This document shows positions 1 to 9,887 of a DNA stretch of 64,000 bases, piece after piece; within the stretch, counting starts at the first letter, position 1, and the number at the start of each line of letters is the position of its first letter. This DNA is from Dyella sp. A6. Lineage in GTDB: Bacteria > Pseudomonadota > Gammaproteobacteria > Xanthomonadales > Rhodanobacteraceae. The DNA lies in NCBI RefSeq assembly GCF_036320485.1, contig NZ_CP132911.1:1922001-1986000 (forward strand), in the 5' to 3' direction. A model generated the notes under the pieces. It worked only from the letters and a program-made list of their open reading frames with translations, searched no databases and was not told the origin of the DNA. Made by a program: the position numbers and the translations under genes.

Positions 1-252
1 GCCGCCATCGACGGTCTTCCAGACCCCGCCTGCGGCTGCGCCGACGTAGTAGACCAGCGGATTGCCCGGAATGCCCGCCACAGCGGCGACACGTCCGCCC
101 GCAAGCGCCGGGCCCAGATCGCGGATCTTCAGCTGGGCGAAGGGCCCATGCTGCGTAGACGAAGACGGTGCCGGCGTCGGCGCGGCAAATGCGGACGACA
201 CGGCGAGAGCGGAAAGAACGGCCAACGAAAGCAGACGACGGCGACAGTACAT
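1..252 (-). CDS. BNR/sortilin-like repeat protein, N-terminal part (runs off window)
   Basis: Only the first 84 codons are inside the window, and the frame is open to base 1. The start at 252 has a purine-rich AGGGGAG about ten bases upstream. Residues 1-24 form a signal peptide (MYCRRR, a hydrophobic run, then SSAFAA). The mature part carries the pattern LGPALAGGRVAAVAG and then GAAAGGVWKTVDGG. That is the first blade of the large secreted WD40/YVTN/BNR-like family often annotated as glycosyl hydrolase or sortilin-type (VPS10-like) protein. Proteins of this family are usually much longer, so most of the gene lies to the left. Enzyme activity is not demonstrated for most members. The export prediction is firm and the substrate unknown. 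Confidence 0.72.
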   Translation of the reverse strand, partial: MYCRRRLLSLAVLSALAVSSAFAAPTPAPSSSTQHGPFAQLKIRDLGPALAGGRVAAVAGIPGNPLVYYVGAAAGGVWKTVDGG

Positions 253-472
253 GCGGGTGGACTCCCCTGGAAGGCTGGGACGGAAGGACAGCAATCCGCC
301 CACCATGGAATCTTCCGAGAGCCGCGACAAGTGACGAAGGTACTGGGTGCGACCCGATGACCACATGCCCTGCCCCGGGCGCGCGGACAGCCGTCATGGC
401 GACGACGCAAGTATCTGCGACACCGGCAGGAAAATGCGAAACCGGCACAGTCATGCCGCCGCCGGACGTGGC
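253..472. other. Intergenic region between BNR-like gene and DUF6165 gene
   Basis: About 220 bases with no convincing coding frame on either strand. It presumably contains the promoter of the leftward BNR-like gene. No clear terminator or operator was recognised. Confidence 0.5.
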
Positions 473-865
473 TCAGCGGTAATTCTGGTAGGACTTCTCT
501 TCGATCAGCTGCGAGCCGAGCTTGAGGTTGATCTCGCGCTTCACGGCTGCCCGCTCGTCGTTGCGGAAGTACACCGACCGCGCCAGCTCGACGAACTCGG
601 CGTCGAAGGCCTGTGCCTTTTCCTTCAGGCGGATGCGGTCCTCGATGTCCCACAGGGCCTCGTTCACCGCAAGTAGACGCGCACGCTCATTGGCGATGTC
701 GACCTGCGAAGCCTCGTTGTGCGACCAGGTTTCATTGAGCAGTTCGAGCTCGTTGCGCACGTTCGCCAGCTTGGCGGCGTCGGCGATGTGCTTCGACTTG
801 ATCTCGAGAATGGTGATTTTGTCGATCAATTCACCGTAGGACACCGGGACCTGAATCAGGCTCAT
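473..865 (-). CDS. DUF6165 family protein
   Basis: A 130-residue protein beginning MSLIQVPVSYGELIDK, followed by a conserved block ITILEIKSKHI and a long charged helical middle that ends in YFRNDERAAVKREINLKLGS. This pattern fits the small cytosolic DUF6165 family, often found next to lipopolysaccharide genes. It has no signal peptide or membrane segment. It lies just downstream of lpxK on the same strand with a 61-base gap, so co-transcription with the lipid A genes is likely. The molecular function is unknown. The family name is from memory of the N-terminal motif. Confidence 0.72.
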   Translation of the reverse strand: MSLIQVPVSYGELIDKITILEIKSKHIADAAKLANVRNELELLNETWSHNEASQVDIANERARLLAVNEALWDIEDRIRLKEKAQAFDAEFVELARSVYFRNDERAAVKREINLKLGSQLIEEKSYQNYR

Positions 866-926
866 GAGAAATCTCGCAAACAGTCAAAAAGTAATGAGGA
901 GCGGCCGGTTTAGCCGTGCCAGACGA

Positions 927-1943
927 TCATGATACCCGCGATGCGCCGGTTCGCTGCGATTTCTGCTGCAGCATGCCTTCGACACGCTGGCACAACACAT
1001 CCAGGAAGGATGCCGGCAACACGGCACTCACCGGCACGTTCCACCAGCCCGGGCGCGCGAAGCGGCGGCATTTCACCGCGTCCTTGGCGGTCATCAGCAG
1101 TGGCAGGTTGTCGCCGAAATCGAGATCGTCGGGAGTGAATGCGTGGTGATCGGGGAACGGGTGCTCGATGATGCGGATTCCCCGCGTACGCAGGCTGTCG
1201 AAGAAGCGACCGGGATTGCCAATACCGGCCAGCGCATGGACGTGGGTATCGCGAAACGCCGTTAGAGCCTGCTGGCCGGAACCGTCGACGGCACGGGCCA
1301 GCTCGCCTTCCAGTCGCATCGGAATCTCGCCCGCATGCGCATCGCCACCGTTGCATACGCAGAAATCCACGGCGCGCAGGCGCGACAGCGGCTCGCGCAA
1401 CGGCCCCCATGGCAGCAACCGCCGGTTGCCGAAGCGGCGCGCGCCATCGATCACGCAGATCTCGATGTCCCGCGCCAGACGGTAATGCTGCAGGCCATCG
1501 TCGGCCACGACCACATTGCAGCCAGCGTCGATCAGCAGCCGCGCGGCGGCGGGCCGATCCCGGCCGACTGCTACCGGCACGCCGCTGGCCCGGATCAGGC
1601 AGGGCTCGTCGCCGACCTGCGCAGGGTCCGGCGTCTCGTCGAGCAGTACCGGTTCCTGCGTGTGCCCGCCGTGACCGCGACTGACCACGCCCGGCCGCAA
1701 ACCATGCGACTGCAGGGCCTCGACCAGCGCGATAGTCAACGGAGTCTTGCCGGTGCCGCCGGCCGTAAGATTGCCCACCACCACCACAGGCACCGGCAAC
1801 GATTCGCTACGCAGCACGCCATGGCGGTACAGCCCACGCCGCAGCGCACTGAGCACGCCGTAGAGTCCGGCCAGCGGACGACACCACCACGGCACCCGGC
1901 CCGACCCGTACCAGCCTGCCGCGAGCGTATCGGCCAGCGTCAT
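927..1943 (-). CDS. lpxK: Tetraacyldisaccharide 4'-kinase LpxK
   Basis: LpxK phosphorylates the 4' position of the tetraacyldisaccharide 1-phosphate intermediate to give lipid IVA, at the inner face of the cytoplasmic membrane. The protein has 338 residues, normal for the family. Residues 57-70 hold the P-loop GNLTAGGTGKTPLT. Further on are the typical SRGHGG and VVADDGLQHYRL motifs. The start at 1943 is preferred over a longer upstream frame because MTLADTLAAGWYG is the usual LpxK beginning and because the msbA stop lies only 10 bases upstream. It is the last gene of an exbB-exbD-msbA-lpxK block. Confidence 0.95.
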   Translation of the reverse strand: MTLADTLAAGWYGSGRVPWWCRPLAGLYGVLSALRRGLYRHGVLRSESLPVPVVVVGNLTAGGTGKTPLTIALVEALQSHGLRPGVVSRGHGGHTQEPVLLDETPDPAQVGDEPCLIRASGVPVAVGRDRPAAARLLIDAGCNVVVADDGLQHYRLARDIEICVIDGARRFGNRRLLPWGPLREPLSRLRAVDFCVCNGGDAHAGEIPMRLEGELARAVDGSGQQALTAFRDTHVHALAGIGNPGRFFDSLRTRGIRIIEHPFPDHHAFTPDDLDFGDNLPLLMTAKDAVKCRRFARPGWWNVPVSAVLPASFLDVLCQRVEGMLQQKSQRTGASRVS

Positions 1944-1953
1944 CCACCGCGAC

Positions 1954-3735
1954 TCAGTCGGCACCCGGCTGCGGTGCCTCGTTGAACTGCATGCGGTGCA
2001 GCACGGCATAGCGGCCGTCCAGCGCCAGCAGTTCGGCGTGCGTACCGCGCTCGACGATATGGCCCTGCTCCATCACCGCGATCTGGTCCGCATGCTCGAT
2101 GGTGGACAGGCGATGCGCGATGACCAGGGTCGTGCGGCTTTCCATCAGCTTCTGCAAGGCCTGCTGGATCAGGCGCTCGGATTCGGTGTCCAGGGCGCTG
2201 GTCGCCTCGTCCAGAATCAGGATCGGCGCGTTCTTGAGAATCGCGCGGGCGATCGCGATGCGCTGGCGCTGGCCACCGGAAAGGCTGTTGCCGTTCTCGC
2301 CGACCTGGGCATGGATGCCCTTTGGCAGCTGACGGATGAACTCCATCGCATTCGCGGCCTCGGCGGCAGCGACGATGTCGGCCTCCGAGGCACCCGCCAG
2401 TTCGCCGTAGGCGATGTTCTCGGCAATGGTCCCGTCGAACAGCACCACGCTCTGCCCGACCCAGGCGATCTGCCGGCGCAGCGACGCGCGGGTGAAGTGC
2501 TGGTAGTCCTCGCCATCCAGCAGGATGCGTCCGGCGGAAGGGTCGTAGAACCGGGGCAGCAGCGAGACCAGGCTGGATTTGCCGCTGCCCGAGCGTCCCA
2601 CCAGTGCGGTGACCTTGCCCGGCTCGCAGTGCAGGTCCACACCACGCAGGGCCACGTGATCGCCCTTCGGATAGACCAGCGACACGTCCTGGAAACGGAT
2701 ATCCCCGCTGGCGCGCCCCAGGGCCATCGTACCGCGGTCTTCCTCGGGCGGCATGTCGATGATGCGGAACAGATCTTCCGCTGCGGACACGCCACGCTGG
2801 ATATGCGACTGCACGTTGGTCAGCCGCTTCAGCGGCGGCAGCATGGCTGCCATCGCGGTGAACACCGTGATGAATACGCCCGACGAAATGTGGTTGATGG
2901 TCGACGGCCGCGTGCCGATGTAGATCAGCAGGGCCATCGTGACCGCCGCGGCCATCTGTACGGTGGCGCTGGACATGGCCGTGGTGGCCGCCACCTTGAG
3001 GTTCAGCCGGCGCGAGCGGTTGGTGATGTTCTCGAAGCTGTTCTCGGCATCCTTCTGTCCGCCGTACACACGCACTTCGCGATACGCGCTGACCGACTCG
3101 TCCACTACGCCGACCACCGAACCCATCATGTCCTGCAGACGCCGGGTGATCTGCCGGTAGCGCCGGCTGACCACGCCGACGATCAGCACCACTGCGGGCA
3201 CCATCACGAACAGCACCACGGTCAGGTAGGCGCTGTTGCGCAGCATGGTGATGAACATGCCCACCACCAGCACGCTCTGCGTGACTGTCGTTCTTATCGC
3301 CTCGGTCGACGCTGCGGCCACCTGCTCGCTGGTGTAGGTGATGCGGGAAATCTGGTGGCCCGACTGCTCGGCACCGAAGAATGCCGCTGGCAGGCGCTGG
3401 TAGGCGGCGAACACGTCGCGCTGCATCGACTGCACTACGTTGCGACCGATGTAGTCGATGCCGTAGTTGCTTACGAACACGCCAATCGCGCGGACCATGA
3501 AGATCAGCACGATCCAGATCGGCATCCAGAAGATCAGGTAGGGATCGCGCTGCGCGAACAGCTTGTCGATGATCGGACGCAGGAAGTTGGTGAACACCAC
3601 CAGGCTGCCGCTGTCCGCCACCATGCCTAGGAGGGTCAGTACGCCCACCGGCCAATAGCGTTGGGTATAGCCGAGCAGGCGCCGGTAGGTGCGCCAGGTC
3701 TCAGTGCCCCAGACCGAGGCCGTACCCTCACTCAT
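1954..3735 (-). CDS. msbA: Lipid A export ATP-binding/permease MsbA
   Basis: A 593-residue ABC half-transporter that flips lipid A-core from the inner to the outer leaflet of the cytoplasmic membrane. The N-terminal ~330 residues contain six membrane segments. The C-terminal ATPase has Walker A GRSGSGKSS, the signature LSGGQRQR and Walker B ILILDEATSALD followed by the switch His in VIAHRLS. It starts inside the exbD stop (ATGA overlap, 3732-3735) and is followed 10 bases later by lpxK, so the block is translationally coupled. Membership in the lipid A export group follows from the lpxK linkage and the QSVVLFDGTIAENIAYG segment. Confidence 0.95.
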   Translation of the reverse strand: MSEGTASVWGTETWRTYRRLLGYTQRYWPVGVLTLLGMVADSGSLVVFTNFLRPIIDKLFAQRDPYLIFWMPIWIVLIFMVRAIGVFVSNYGIDYIGRNVVQSMQRDVFAAYQRLPAAFFGAEQSGHQISRITYTSEQVAAASTEAIRTTVTQSVLVVGMFITMLRNSAYLTVVLFVMVPAVVLIVGVVSRRYRQITRRLQDMMGSVVGVVDESVSAYREVRVYGGQKDAENSFENITNRSRRLNLKVAATTAMSSATVQMAAAVTMALLIYIGTRPSTINHISSGVFITVFTAMAAMLPPLKRLTNVQSHIQRGVSAAEDLFRIIDMPPEEDRGTMALGRASGDIRFQDVSLVYPKGDHVALRGVDLHCEPGKVTALVGRSGSGKSSLVSLLPRFYDPSAGRILLDGEDYQHFTRASLRRQIAWVGQSVVLFDGTIAENIAYGELAGASEADIVAAAEAANAMEFIRQLPKGIHAQVGENGNSLSGGQRQRIAIARAILKNAPILILDEATSALDTESERLIQQALQKLMESRTTLVIAHRLSTIEHADQIAVMEQGHIVERGTHAELLALDGRYAVLHRMQFNEAPQPGAD

Positions 3736-4163
3736 GGAGTCTCACCCGAGCGGTCCGGCGTGGTGGCGATGGCCAGATGCGTGAAGCCCAGTTGGCCCAG
3801 CGCGTCCATCGCGTTGACCACGCTCTGGTGGGTGCTCAACGCGTCGGCACGAATCGTCACCTGACGGCTGCGGTCGTCCCCGGCCACCCGTGCAATGGCC
3901 TGCTTCAGCTCGGCCACGCTGGTGCCGGCCACTTCGTCGCTGCCCACGTAGAAATGCCCTTCGCGGTCGACCATCACGGTGAGTGCGGGTGGCTGCATGT
4001 CGCGGTCGACGGCACTGGCCTGCGGCAGGTTCACCTGCAGCCGCGAGTGCTGCACGAAGGTCGTGGTCAGCACGAAGAACATCAACAGGGTCAGCAACAC
4101 ATCGATCAACGGAATCACGTTGATCTCGAAATCGTCGCCACGGCGGTCGCTACTGATGCGCAT
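3732..4163 (-). CDS. exbD: ExbD/TolR family biopolymer transport protein
   Basis: A 143-residue protein with a short cytosolic N-terminus, one membrane helix carrying the proton-path Asp (NVIPLIDVLLTLLMFFVL), and a periplasmic domain ending in the ExbD/TolR fold (VTIRADALSTHQSVVNAMD). With the adjacent MotA/TolQ/ExbB protein it should form an energy-transducing complex using the proton-motive force. The start at 4163 (MRISSDRRGDDFEINV) fits the family and sits 4 bases after the exbB stop. The longer upstream frame is only exbB in another frame. The partner TonB/TolA protein is not in the window. Confidence 0.9.
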   Translation of the reverse strand: MRISSDRRGDDFEINVIPLIDVLLTLLMFFVLTTTFVQHSRLQVNLPQASAVDRDMQPPALTVMVDREGHFYVGSDEVAGTSVAELKQAIARVAGDDRSRQVTIRADALSTHQSVVNAMDALGQLGFTHLAIATTPDRSGETP

Positions 4164-4167
4164 GGCG

Positions 4168-4845
4168 TCAGGCCGATGCCGGTCCGGATGCCACCGGTGC
4201 GCGGCGCGTCCGCACCGTCGCGGACGGAGCAACCGGGGTGAGGTCGTCGAGCAGTGCGATCGCCTGCTTTTCCATCTGCACGCAGTACCCGGCCACCTTG
4301 GAACGGAAGTAGCGGTGCAGCACGTAGGCCGGGATCGCCACGGTCAGGCCACTGGCCGTGCAGACCAGCGCCTCGCCGATGCCGCCGGCCATCTTGGTCG
4401 GATCGGCCATGCCGCCGCCCATGACCTCCATGAACATGCGGATAAGGCCGATCACGGTGCCGAACAGACCCAGCAGCGGACCGATCAGCGCAATCGTGCC
4501 CAGCGTGTTCAGGTAACGCTCCATGCGGTGGACGATATGCCGGCCTGTGTCTTCCAGGCGCTCCTTGATCTGATCACGTGGACGGTTGCGCACGGCCAGT
4601 GCCGAGGCCAGCAGTTCGCCCAGCGGCGAGCCGGCCGACAGCTGCTCGAGATGCGAGGCGTCGAGCTTGTCGGAGCGCGCCCATTCACGTACTTCCTGGC
4701 CCAGGCCAGGCGGCAGCACGGAGCTGCGCCGCAAGGTCCAGCAGCGCTCCAGCACGATCGCCAGTGCGATCGCCGAGCAGATCAGGATGGGCAACATGGC
4801 CCAGCCGCCCGCCATCAGGATGTCCAGCACACCAACCCCCGTCAT
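4168..4845 (-). CDS. exbB: MotA/TolQ/ExbB proton channel family protein
   Basis: A 225-residue membrane protein with an N-terminal helix (AMLPILICSAIALAIVLER), a cytosolic loop, and two further helices including the conserved LGTIALIGPLLGLFGTVIG and TASGLTVAIPAYVLHRYF. These are the hallmarks of the ExbB/TolQ channel. It is the first gene of the exbB-exbD-msbA-lpxK run. Many gammaproteobacteria keep this pair next to msbA/lpxK and comEC, as here. Whether it energises TonB receptors or another system cannot be told from the sequence. Confidence 0.9.
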   Translation of the reverse strand: MTGVGVLDILMAGGWAMLPILICSAIALAIVLERCWTLRRSSVLPPGLGQEVREWARSDKLDASHLEQLSAGSPLGELLASALAVRNRPRDQIKERLEDTGRHIVHRMERYLNTLGTIALIGPLLGLFGTVIGLIRMFMEVMGGGMADPTKMAGGIGEALVCTASGLTVAIPAYVLHRYFRSKVAGYCVQMEKQAIALLDDLTPVAPSATVRTRRAPVASGPASA

Positions 4846-4931
4846 CTCACGCGTCGGAAACGCGCATCATAGCAGTGTCGCCAGCGGTGACCGTGCGGCC
4901 GGTGGCACTTGTGAAGATCCCGCTTTGCCGC

Positions 4932-7289
4932 TCACTCGCGCCAGTAACGCTTTTGCCGCTGCCGCCAGCGCGTGGCCTCGCGCGGCGGCGCGTCAGCCGG
5001 AAAATCCACCTCGACCGCGCCCATCGTCGCCGTGTTCAGCACCTGCACGCCCGCTGCCGCATAGCGCCGCAGCACATCGGGACGCGGGTGGCCGAAACGG
5101 TTGCGCCAACCGGCCGAGACAATCGCCAACCGCGGATGCAGGGCGGTGATGAAGCCGGCACTGGACGAACTGCTGCTGCCATGATGCGGCACCAGCAACA
5201 CCGGTGCCGCTCCTGGCCCTACCGCAGCCGCTACCCGCGGCTCGATACGTCTGCTGATATCGCCGGGCAACAGCAACCTTCCGCCTTCGCCGGTGACCAG
5301 CAGCACGCAGGAACGGTCGTTGTCGCGCCGTCCGGGACGGGTCGAACGCGGATTCAGCACGCGGAAACGGACGCCGTCCCACAACCAGGCCTGCCCGGCC
5401 TTGCACGGTGCCATCGGCAGGCGTATCCGTTCCGTCTCACCGGCATAACGACGTGCCTGCGGGAATGCCGCGGCCACGGCGGCGGCACCGCCGGCATGAT
5501 CGTTGTCGGCATGACTGATCATCAGCATGTCCAGCCGATCGATGCCGAGGGCGTGCAGTGAGGGCGTGACGACGGCCTCGCCCAGGTCGAACCCCGAGGG
5601 ATATCGCGCACCGGCGTCATAGACCAGTGCGTGATGCCGGGTCTGCACCACCACCGACAGCCCCTGCCCCACGTCCAGCACCCACAGCCGGAAGCCGCCT
5701 TCGGCCGGGCGCGACAACGGTGGCCACAGCAACGGCAGGAACAGCGCCAGCCCGAACCCGCGCCATGGCACACCACGCGGCATGAACAGCCAGACGGCAC
5801 CGGTCATCGCCAGCAGCAAGGCCCATAGCCGCACTTCCGGCAGATACCAGTGCGCGCCCGGCCATGTCGCCATCCGCTCCAGCAGCCACCACTGCGCATG
5901 GGTCAACCATGCAGCCAGCTGCCATACCGGGGCCGCCAGCGGCGGACACAACAGCAACAGCAGCAGGCCGAACAAGGCACATGGCACGATCACGAAACTC
6001 ACGAACGGCACCGCGACCAGGTTGGACAAAGCACCCACCAGCGACGCCTGGCCGAAAAACCAGAGACCCAGCGGCAGCAGCGACACGGTCATCACCATCT
6101 GCCCGCTCGACAGCTCGCGCAGGAACACGCGCCAGCCCCGGCCACGCACGTCCAGACAAAGGATGAGAAAGGCGACACCGACGAAGGAGAGCCAGAATCC
6201 CGCCGACAGCACTGCCAGCGGGTCGAACACAAGCAGCGCCAGCAGAGCCAGTGCCAGGGTATGCAGGCTGTCGGTGCGACGCCGGCTGCAACGCGCCAGC
6301 ACGACCACGCCGATCATCAACAGTGTGCGCACGGTCGGCAGGCCGAACCCGGCCAGCGCGCCATAGCCCGACGCAGTGACCAGCGCGGCGACCGCCTGTG
6401 CCTGCGGTCGCGGGACACGCAGCGCCATGCGCGGCATCCATGCATACAGCAGCCACATCAGCACGACCCCGAACACCGCCGCCACACCGACATGGAAGCC
6501 CGAGATCGCGATCAGGTGCGAAACGCCATTGGCCCGCGCCACGTCCCAGTCGTGCGGGTCCAGACCGCGCGTGTCCGCCACCGTGAAGGCACGCAGCAGC
6601 GCGGCGTCATGCGCGTCCGGCACACGGGCAGCGATATCGGCAGCCAGCCGCTCACGCAGCCGGTCGACACAGAAGCCGGGCGCGCCGAATGAACGGGCCG
6701 GCGGTGCATTGCGCACATAACCGACCGCCACGATGCCGCGCTCCAGCGCCGTTCGCTCGCTGTCGGCCCCACCCGGGTCGATCATGCCGCGGGGGCGCTT
6801 GAGCCGCAGCGTCAGCTGCCAACGCGAACACGCATGCACGGCCAGCGGCTTGCCATACCAGACCAATCGCAGCAGTCCGTGCAGCGGCACCGCTCGGTCA
6901 TCCAGCAGCACATGTGCGGGACGCAGCATGAAGGCGGTGGCATGCGGGCGCGCCTTGGGCAAATCGACCACCTGACCGGTCACCTTGAAGTCCCGCCCTT
7001 CCAGCTGCTGCGGCAGGCGCGCCTGCATCGCCAGGCTGCCGCGGCAGGCGGCCCAGGCCACGCCAAGCAGCACCAGCATCAGCCAGCGCAGCCGTGGCCA
7101 GCGCCAGCACCCGGCCAGCCCGACCAGCCCCAGCAACAGGATGCTCCAACGCGGAGGCAGCACCGGCAGCCACTGCACCACCACCACGCCGGCCAGCAGT
7201 GACACGCCCGCCACGACCGCTCCTGGCCACTCCGCTCGCACCATGCCTGTGCATCCCCGGACCCGATGGATCCAAGAGCCTAGCGGCAT
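4932..7289 (-). CDS. comEC: DNA internalization-related competence protein ComEC/Rec2
   Basis: A 785-residue polytopic protein predicted to form the inner-membrane channel for single-stranded DNA during natural transformation. It has an N-terminal pair of helices and a soluble OB-like (DUF4131) domain. A central competence domain follows, with many helices beginning near NGVSHLIAISGFHVGV. The C-terminal metallo-beta-lactamase-like domain carries LDVGQGLSVVV and SHADNDHAGG. The full three-domain form is present with no frameshift. The start is uncertain: 7289 gives the longest form, while an ATG at 7244 (MVRAEWPG) is preceded by a GGGGA. No other competence genes are adjacent. Confidence 0.93.
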   Translation of the reverse strand: MPLGSWIHRVRGCTGMVRAEWPGAVVAGVSLLAGVVVVQWLPVLPPRWSILLLGLVGLAGCWRWPRLRWLMLVLLGVAWAACRGSLAMQARLPQQLEGRDFKVTGQVVDLPKARPHATAFMLRPAHVLLDDRAVPLHGLLRLVWYGKPLAVHACSRWQLTLRLKRPRGMIDPGGADSERTALERGIVAVGYVRNAPPARSFGAPGFCVDRLRERLAADIAARVPDAHDAALLRAFTVADTRGLDPHDWDVARANGVSHLIAISGFHVGVAAVFGVVLMWLLYAWMPRMALRVPRPQAQAVAALVTASGYGALAGFGLPTVRTLLMIGVVVLARCSRRRTDSLHTLALALLALLVFDPLAVLSAGFWLSFVGVAFLILCLDVRGRGWRVFLRELSSGQMVMTVSLLPLGLWFFGQASLVGALSNLVAVPFVSFVIVPCALFGLLLLLLCPPLAAPVWQLAAWLTHAQWWLLERMATWPGAHWYLPEVRLWALLLAMTGAVWLFMPRGVPWRGFGLALFLPLLWPPLSRPAEGGFRLWVLDVGQGLSVVVQTRHHALVYDAGARYPSGFDLGEAVVTPSLHALGIDRLDMLMISHADNDHAGGAAAVAAAFPQARRYAGETERIRLPMAPCKAGQAWLWDGVRFRVLNPRSTRPGRRDNDRSCVLLVTGEGGRLLLPGDISRRIEPRVAAAVGPGAAPVLLVPHHGSSSSSSAGFITALHPRLAIVSAGWRNRFGHPRPDVLRRYAAAGVQVLNTATMGAVEVDFPADAPPREATRWRQRQKRYWRE

Positions 7290-7395
7290 GATGCCCGCAC
7301 GCCTGTAGGGTCAAGCCATCGATGCATGTAGCCCGCGCCAGCGTCCGTCGATGCCTGGCGGAGCGGCTACAAGGATGGATCGGGTCAGTGGTTGA

Positions 7396-8109
7396 TCAGG
7401 CGCTGGCGTGCTCGCGCAGCTGGCCGTTGTGCAGCTCAAGGGTGCGGTCCATGCGCGCGGCCAGGTGCGAATCGTGCGTGACCAGGATGAAGCTGGTACC
7501 GATTTCGCGGTTGAGCTCGAGCATCAACTCGTACACCTGGGTGGCATTGCCTTCGTCGAGGTTGCCGGTGGGCTCGTCGCCCAGCACGCAGGCGGGACGC
7601 GTGACCAGGGCGCGTGCCACCGCGCAGCGCTGGCGCTCGCCGCCGGACAGTTCGGCCGGTTTGTGGTGCGTGCGCTGGCCCAATCCCACGCGCTCCAGCA
7701 AGGCCTTCGCCTGACGCTCGGCCTCGGCAATCGCCTCGCCGCGGATCAGCAGCGGCATGCAGACATTCTCCAGCGCGGTGAACTCGGGCAGCAGGTGATG
7801 GAACTGGTAGATGAAGCCCATCGAACGGTTGCGCACGCGTCCCCGCTCGGCATCGGACAGCGTCGACAGCAACCGCCCGTCCACCTCCACTTCGCCGCGG
7901 GTCAGCGTATCCAGGCCGCCGAGGATATGCAGCAACGTACTTTTGCCCGAACCGGAAGCACCAACGATCGCGAGCGTCTGGCCACGCTTCAGTTCGAAGC
8001 TCACGTCGTTCAGCACCTCGGTCCTGAGCCCGTCCTCGTCGTAGACCTTGGCGATGTGGCTGGCGCGCAGCACGACGTCGGAAGCGTTGTTCGTCATCGG
8101 CTTATTCAT
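7396..8109 (-). CDS. lolD: Lipoprotein-releasing system ATPase LolD
   Basis: A 237-residue ABC ATPase that powers extraction of outer-membrane lipoproteins from the inner membrane. It has Walker [10 protein letters not shown], the Q-loop region [20 protein letters not shown] (a LolD/MacB-type signature), LSGGERQR, and Walker [14 protein letters not shown]. Its start at 8109 overlaps the stop of the upstream permease gene by a few bases, so the two are coupled. A second in-frame ATG at 8097 is possible. Confidence 0.95.
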   Translation of the reverse strand: MNKPMTNNASDVVLRASHIAKVYDEDGLRTEVLNDVSFELKRGQTLAIVGASGSGKSTLLHILGGLDTLTRGEVEVDGRLLSTLSDAERGRVRNRSMGFIYQFHHLLPEFTALENVCMPLLIRGEAIAEAERQAKALLERVGLGQRTHHKPAELSGGERQRCAVARALVTRPACVLGDEPTGNLDEGNATQVYELMLELNREIGTSFILVTHDSHLAARMDRTLELHNGQLREHASA

Positions 8110-9346
8110 AGCGCAGTGCCTGTGCCGGCTGCGTGCGCGAGGCGCGCCACGCGGGATAGAGGGTCGCCAGCAGAGAGAAGGCGAAAGTGATCAGGGTGAC
8201 CCACAGCACATCGGTACCCTCCAGCCGACTGGGTACCTGGCTGATGTAGTAGACGTCGGGCGACAGGAACTGCACGTGGAACACGTTCTGGATCCAGTCC
8301 ACGATGTTGGGCAGCTGCCACGACAGCAGCGAACCCAGCGACACGCCGAAACCGATACCGACCAGCCCCACCAGCACGCCCTGCACCATGAAGGTGCCCA
8401 TGATGCTGCGCGGGGTCAGGCCCAGGGTGCGCAGGATCGCGATGTCCGCCTGCTTGTCGGTCACCAGCATCATCAGCATCGAGATCAGGTTGATCACCGC
8501 GACCAGCACGATCAGCGACAGGATGATGCCCATCACCTTCTTCTCCATCGAGATCGCCGAGAAGAAGTTGGCGTTGTCCTGCATCCAGGTGCGCACCTGG
8601 TAGACATGACCCAGCCGGCTGGCAAGCTGGTCGGCCACCGGCCCCGCATTCCACAGGCTGTCGAGCTTGAGCCTGATGCCGGTCGGACCGGCCAGGCTCT
8701 TGAGCCTCTCGGCGTCCTGAATGTTGATCAGCGCGAGTCCGGCATCGTAGTCGTGCATGCCCAGCGAATAGATGCCGGTGACGTGGAAACTGCGCACCAG
8801 CGGTACCGAGCCGAACGGGGTCGCGCGCAGTTTCGGCACGATGGCGATGACCTTGTCGCCCACGGCGACGCCCAACTGCATGGCCAGCTCGTTGCCGAGC
8901 ACGATGTTCCAGCTATCCGGCTTGAGCGAGTCGAAGCTACCCGAGACCATGTGCTTGTTGAACGTGGATACCTGCGGTTCGAGCGCCGGGTCAATACCGC
9001 GCACCAGGGTGCCTGACGAACCGCGGCCCTGCAGGAAGGTTTCCGCATCCACGTAGGGCGCCGCACCCTTCACATGCGGATTGTCGTGCGCGACCCGCAA
9101 TGCGCGCTGCCAGTCCTGCATGCCGGACTGGTCGATGCTGGACACGGTGGCGTCCGACACCGCACCGAGAATGCGCGAGCGCAGCTGGAAGTCGAAGCCG
9201 TTCATGACCGACATCACCGTGATCAGTGCCATCACGCTGATCGTGATGCAGACGATCGACACGGCTGAAATGAACGAGATGAACTGGTTACGTCGTTTGG
9301 CGCGGACGTAGCGCAAACCGATGAACAGTTCGAGCGGTCGGAACAT
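8102..9346 (-). CDS. lolC: Lipoprotein-releasing system permease LolC/LolE family
   Basis: A 414-residue FtsX/LolCE-type permease. One N-terminal helix ([22 protein letters not shown] as part of the MacB_PCD region) is followed by a large periplasmic domain of about 220 residues and three C-terminal helices. It begins [19 protein letters not shown], typical of LolC/LolE. It precedes lolD. No second permease follows lolD; comEC comes next. The complex may therefore be the single-permease LolF-type arrangement, or the other gene may lie elsewhere. Confidence 0.93.
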   Translation of the reverse strand: MFRPLELFIGLRYVRAKRRNQFISFISAVSIVCITISVMALITVMSVMNGFDFQLRSRILGAVSDATVSSIDQSGMQDWQRALRVAHDNPHVKGAAPYVDAETFLQGRGSSGTLVRGIDPALEPQVSTFNKHMVSGSFDSLKPDSWNIVLGNELAMQLGVAVGDKVIAIVPKLRATPFGSVPLVRSFHVTGIYSLGMHDYDAGLALINIQDAERLKSLAGPTGIRLKLDSLWNAGPVADQLASRLGHVYQVRTWMQDNANFFSAISMEKKVMGIILSLIVLVAVINLISMLMMLVTDKQADIAILRTLGLTPRSIMGTFMVQGVLVGLVGIGFGVSLGSLLSWQLPNIVDWIQNVFHVQFLSPDVYYISQVPSRLEGTDVLWVTLITFAFSLLATLYPAWRASRTQPAQALRYE

Positions 9347-9443
9347 GGGCGGGTCGCCTGTGTGAAGTCGCTGGGCGGGTCGCCCGGATGTCCATTATCT
9401 GGTAATCGCTAGGACCGTGCCTGCCGGACAAAGTTGCCTCGGT

Positions 9444-9887
9444 TCAGACATGCCGTGGTGTTGTCTCCGGACGGACCATGGCCAGACGCATACGCAGGCG
9501 ACGACGGATATCGGCATCGCTGTTGTCCGGTGCCAGCCAAAGCACGACGACAGCATCATCGGCATCGCGCAGGCGCAACAGCACCGCACTGCCGAACACG
9601 CGGAACGAGAGAAGGCGTGCAGGCAGGTCCGTGCCGTCCTGCCGATGCAGGCGCCAAGTAGCCCCGCTGCCGCCGGCCCAGCCGGCCGCCGTCACGCCGG
9701 CATCGGATGGATGTCGCAAGGTCCGGTACCAGGCCCCCAGCAGTGCAACGAACGACAAGCCCTTTACCCACACCGCAAGACCACACGACAGAACCGCAAC
9801 CAGGGCCAGCAGCAATACGACCGTCAGCAGGCGCAGCGGCCAGTGCGACGGACGGTACTCAAAGCCGATGGCGGGTGCGGATGTCAT
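9444..9887 (-). CDS. YgfX/CptA-like membrane protein next to sdhE
   Basis: A 147-residue protein with an N-terminal FEYRPSHWPLRLL, two closely spaced membrane helices (about residues 17-55) and a small cytosolic C-terminal domain rich in beta-type sequence. This layout, together with overlap of the preceding sdhE gene by about 29 bases, matches the YgfX (CptA) family, whose gene is commonly paired with ygfY/sdhE. The E. coli pair was once described as a toxin-antitoxin system and later as succinate dehydrogenase flavinylation plus a membrane partner. The start at 9887 (MTSAPAIGFEY) is chosen because the motif follows directly. Function here is inferred from context. Confidence 0.75.
   Translation of the reverse strand: MTSAPAIGFEYRPSHWPLRLLTVVLLLALVAVLSCGLAVWVKGLSFVALLGAWYRTLRHPSDAGVTAAGWAGGSGATWRLHRQDGTDLPARLLSFRVFGSAVLLRLRDADDAVVVLWLAPDNSDADIRRRLRMRLAMVRPETTPRHV

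Noticed and set aside
910..2009. Longer lpxK start at 2009
   Set aside because: The extra 22 codons overlap msbA and have no family similarity; the ATG at 1943 fits LpxK.
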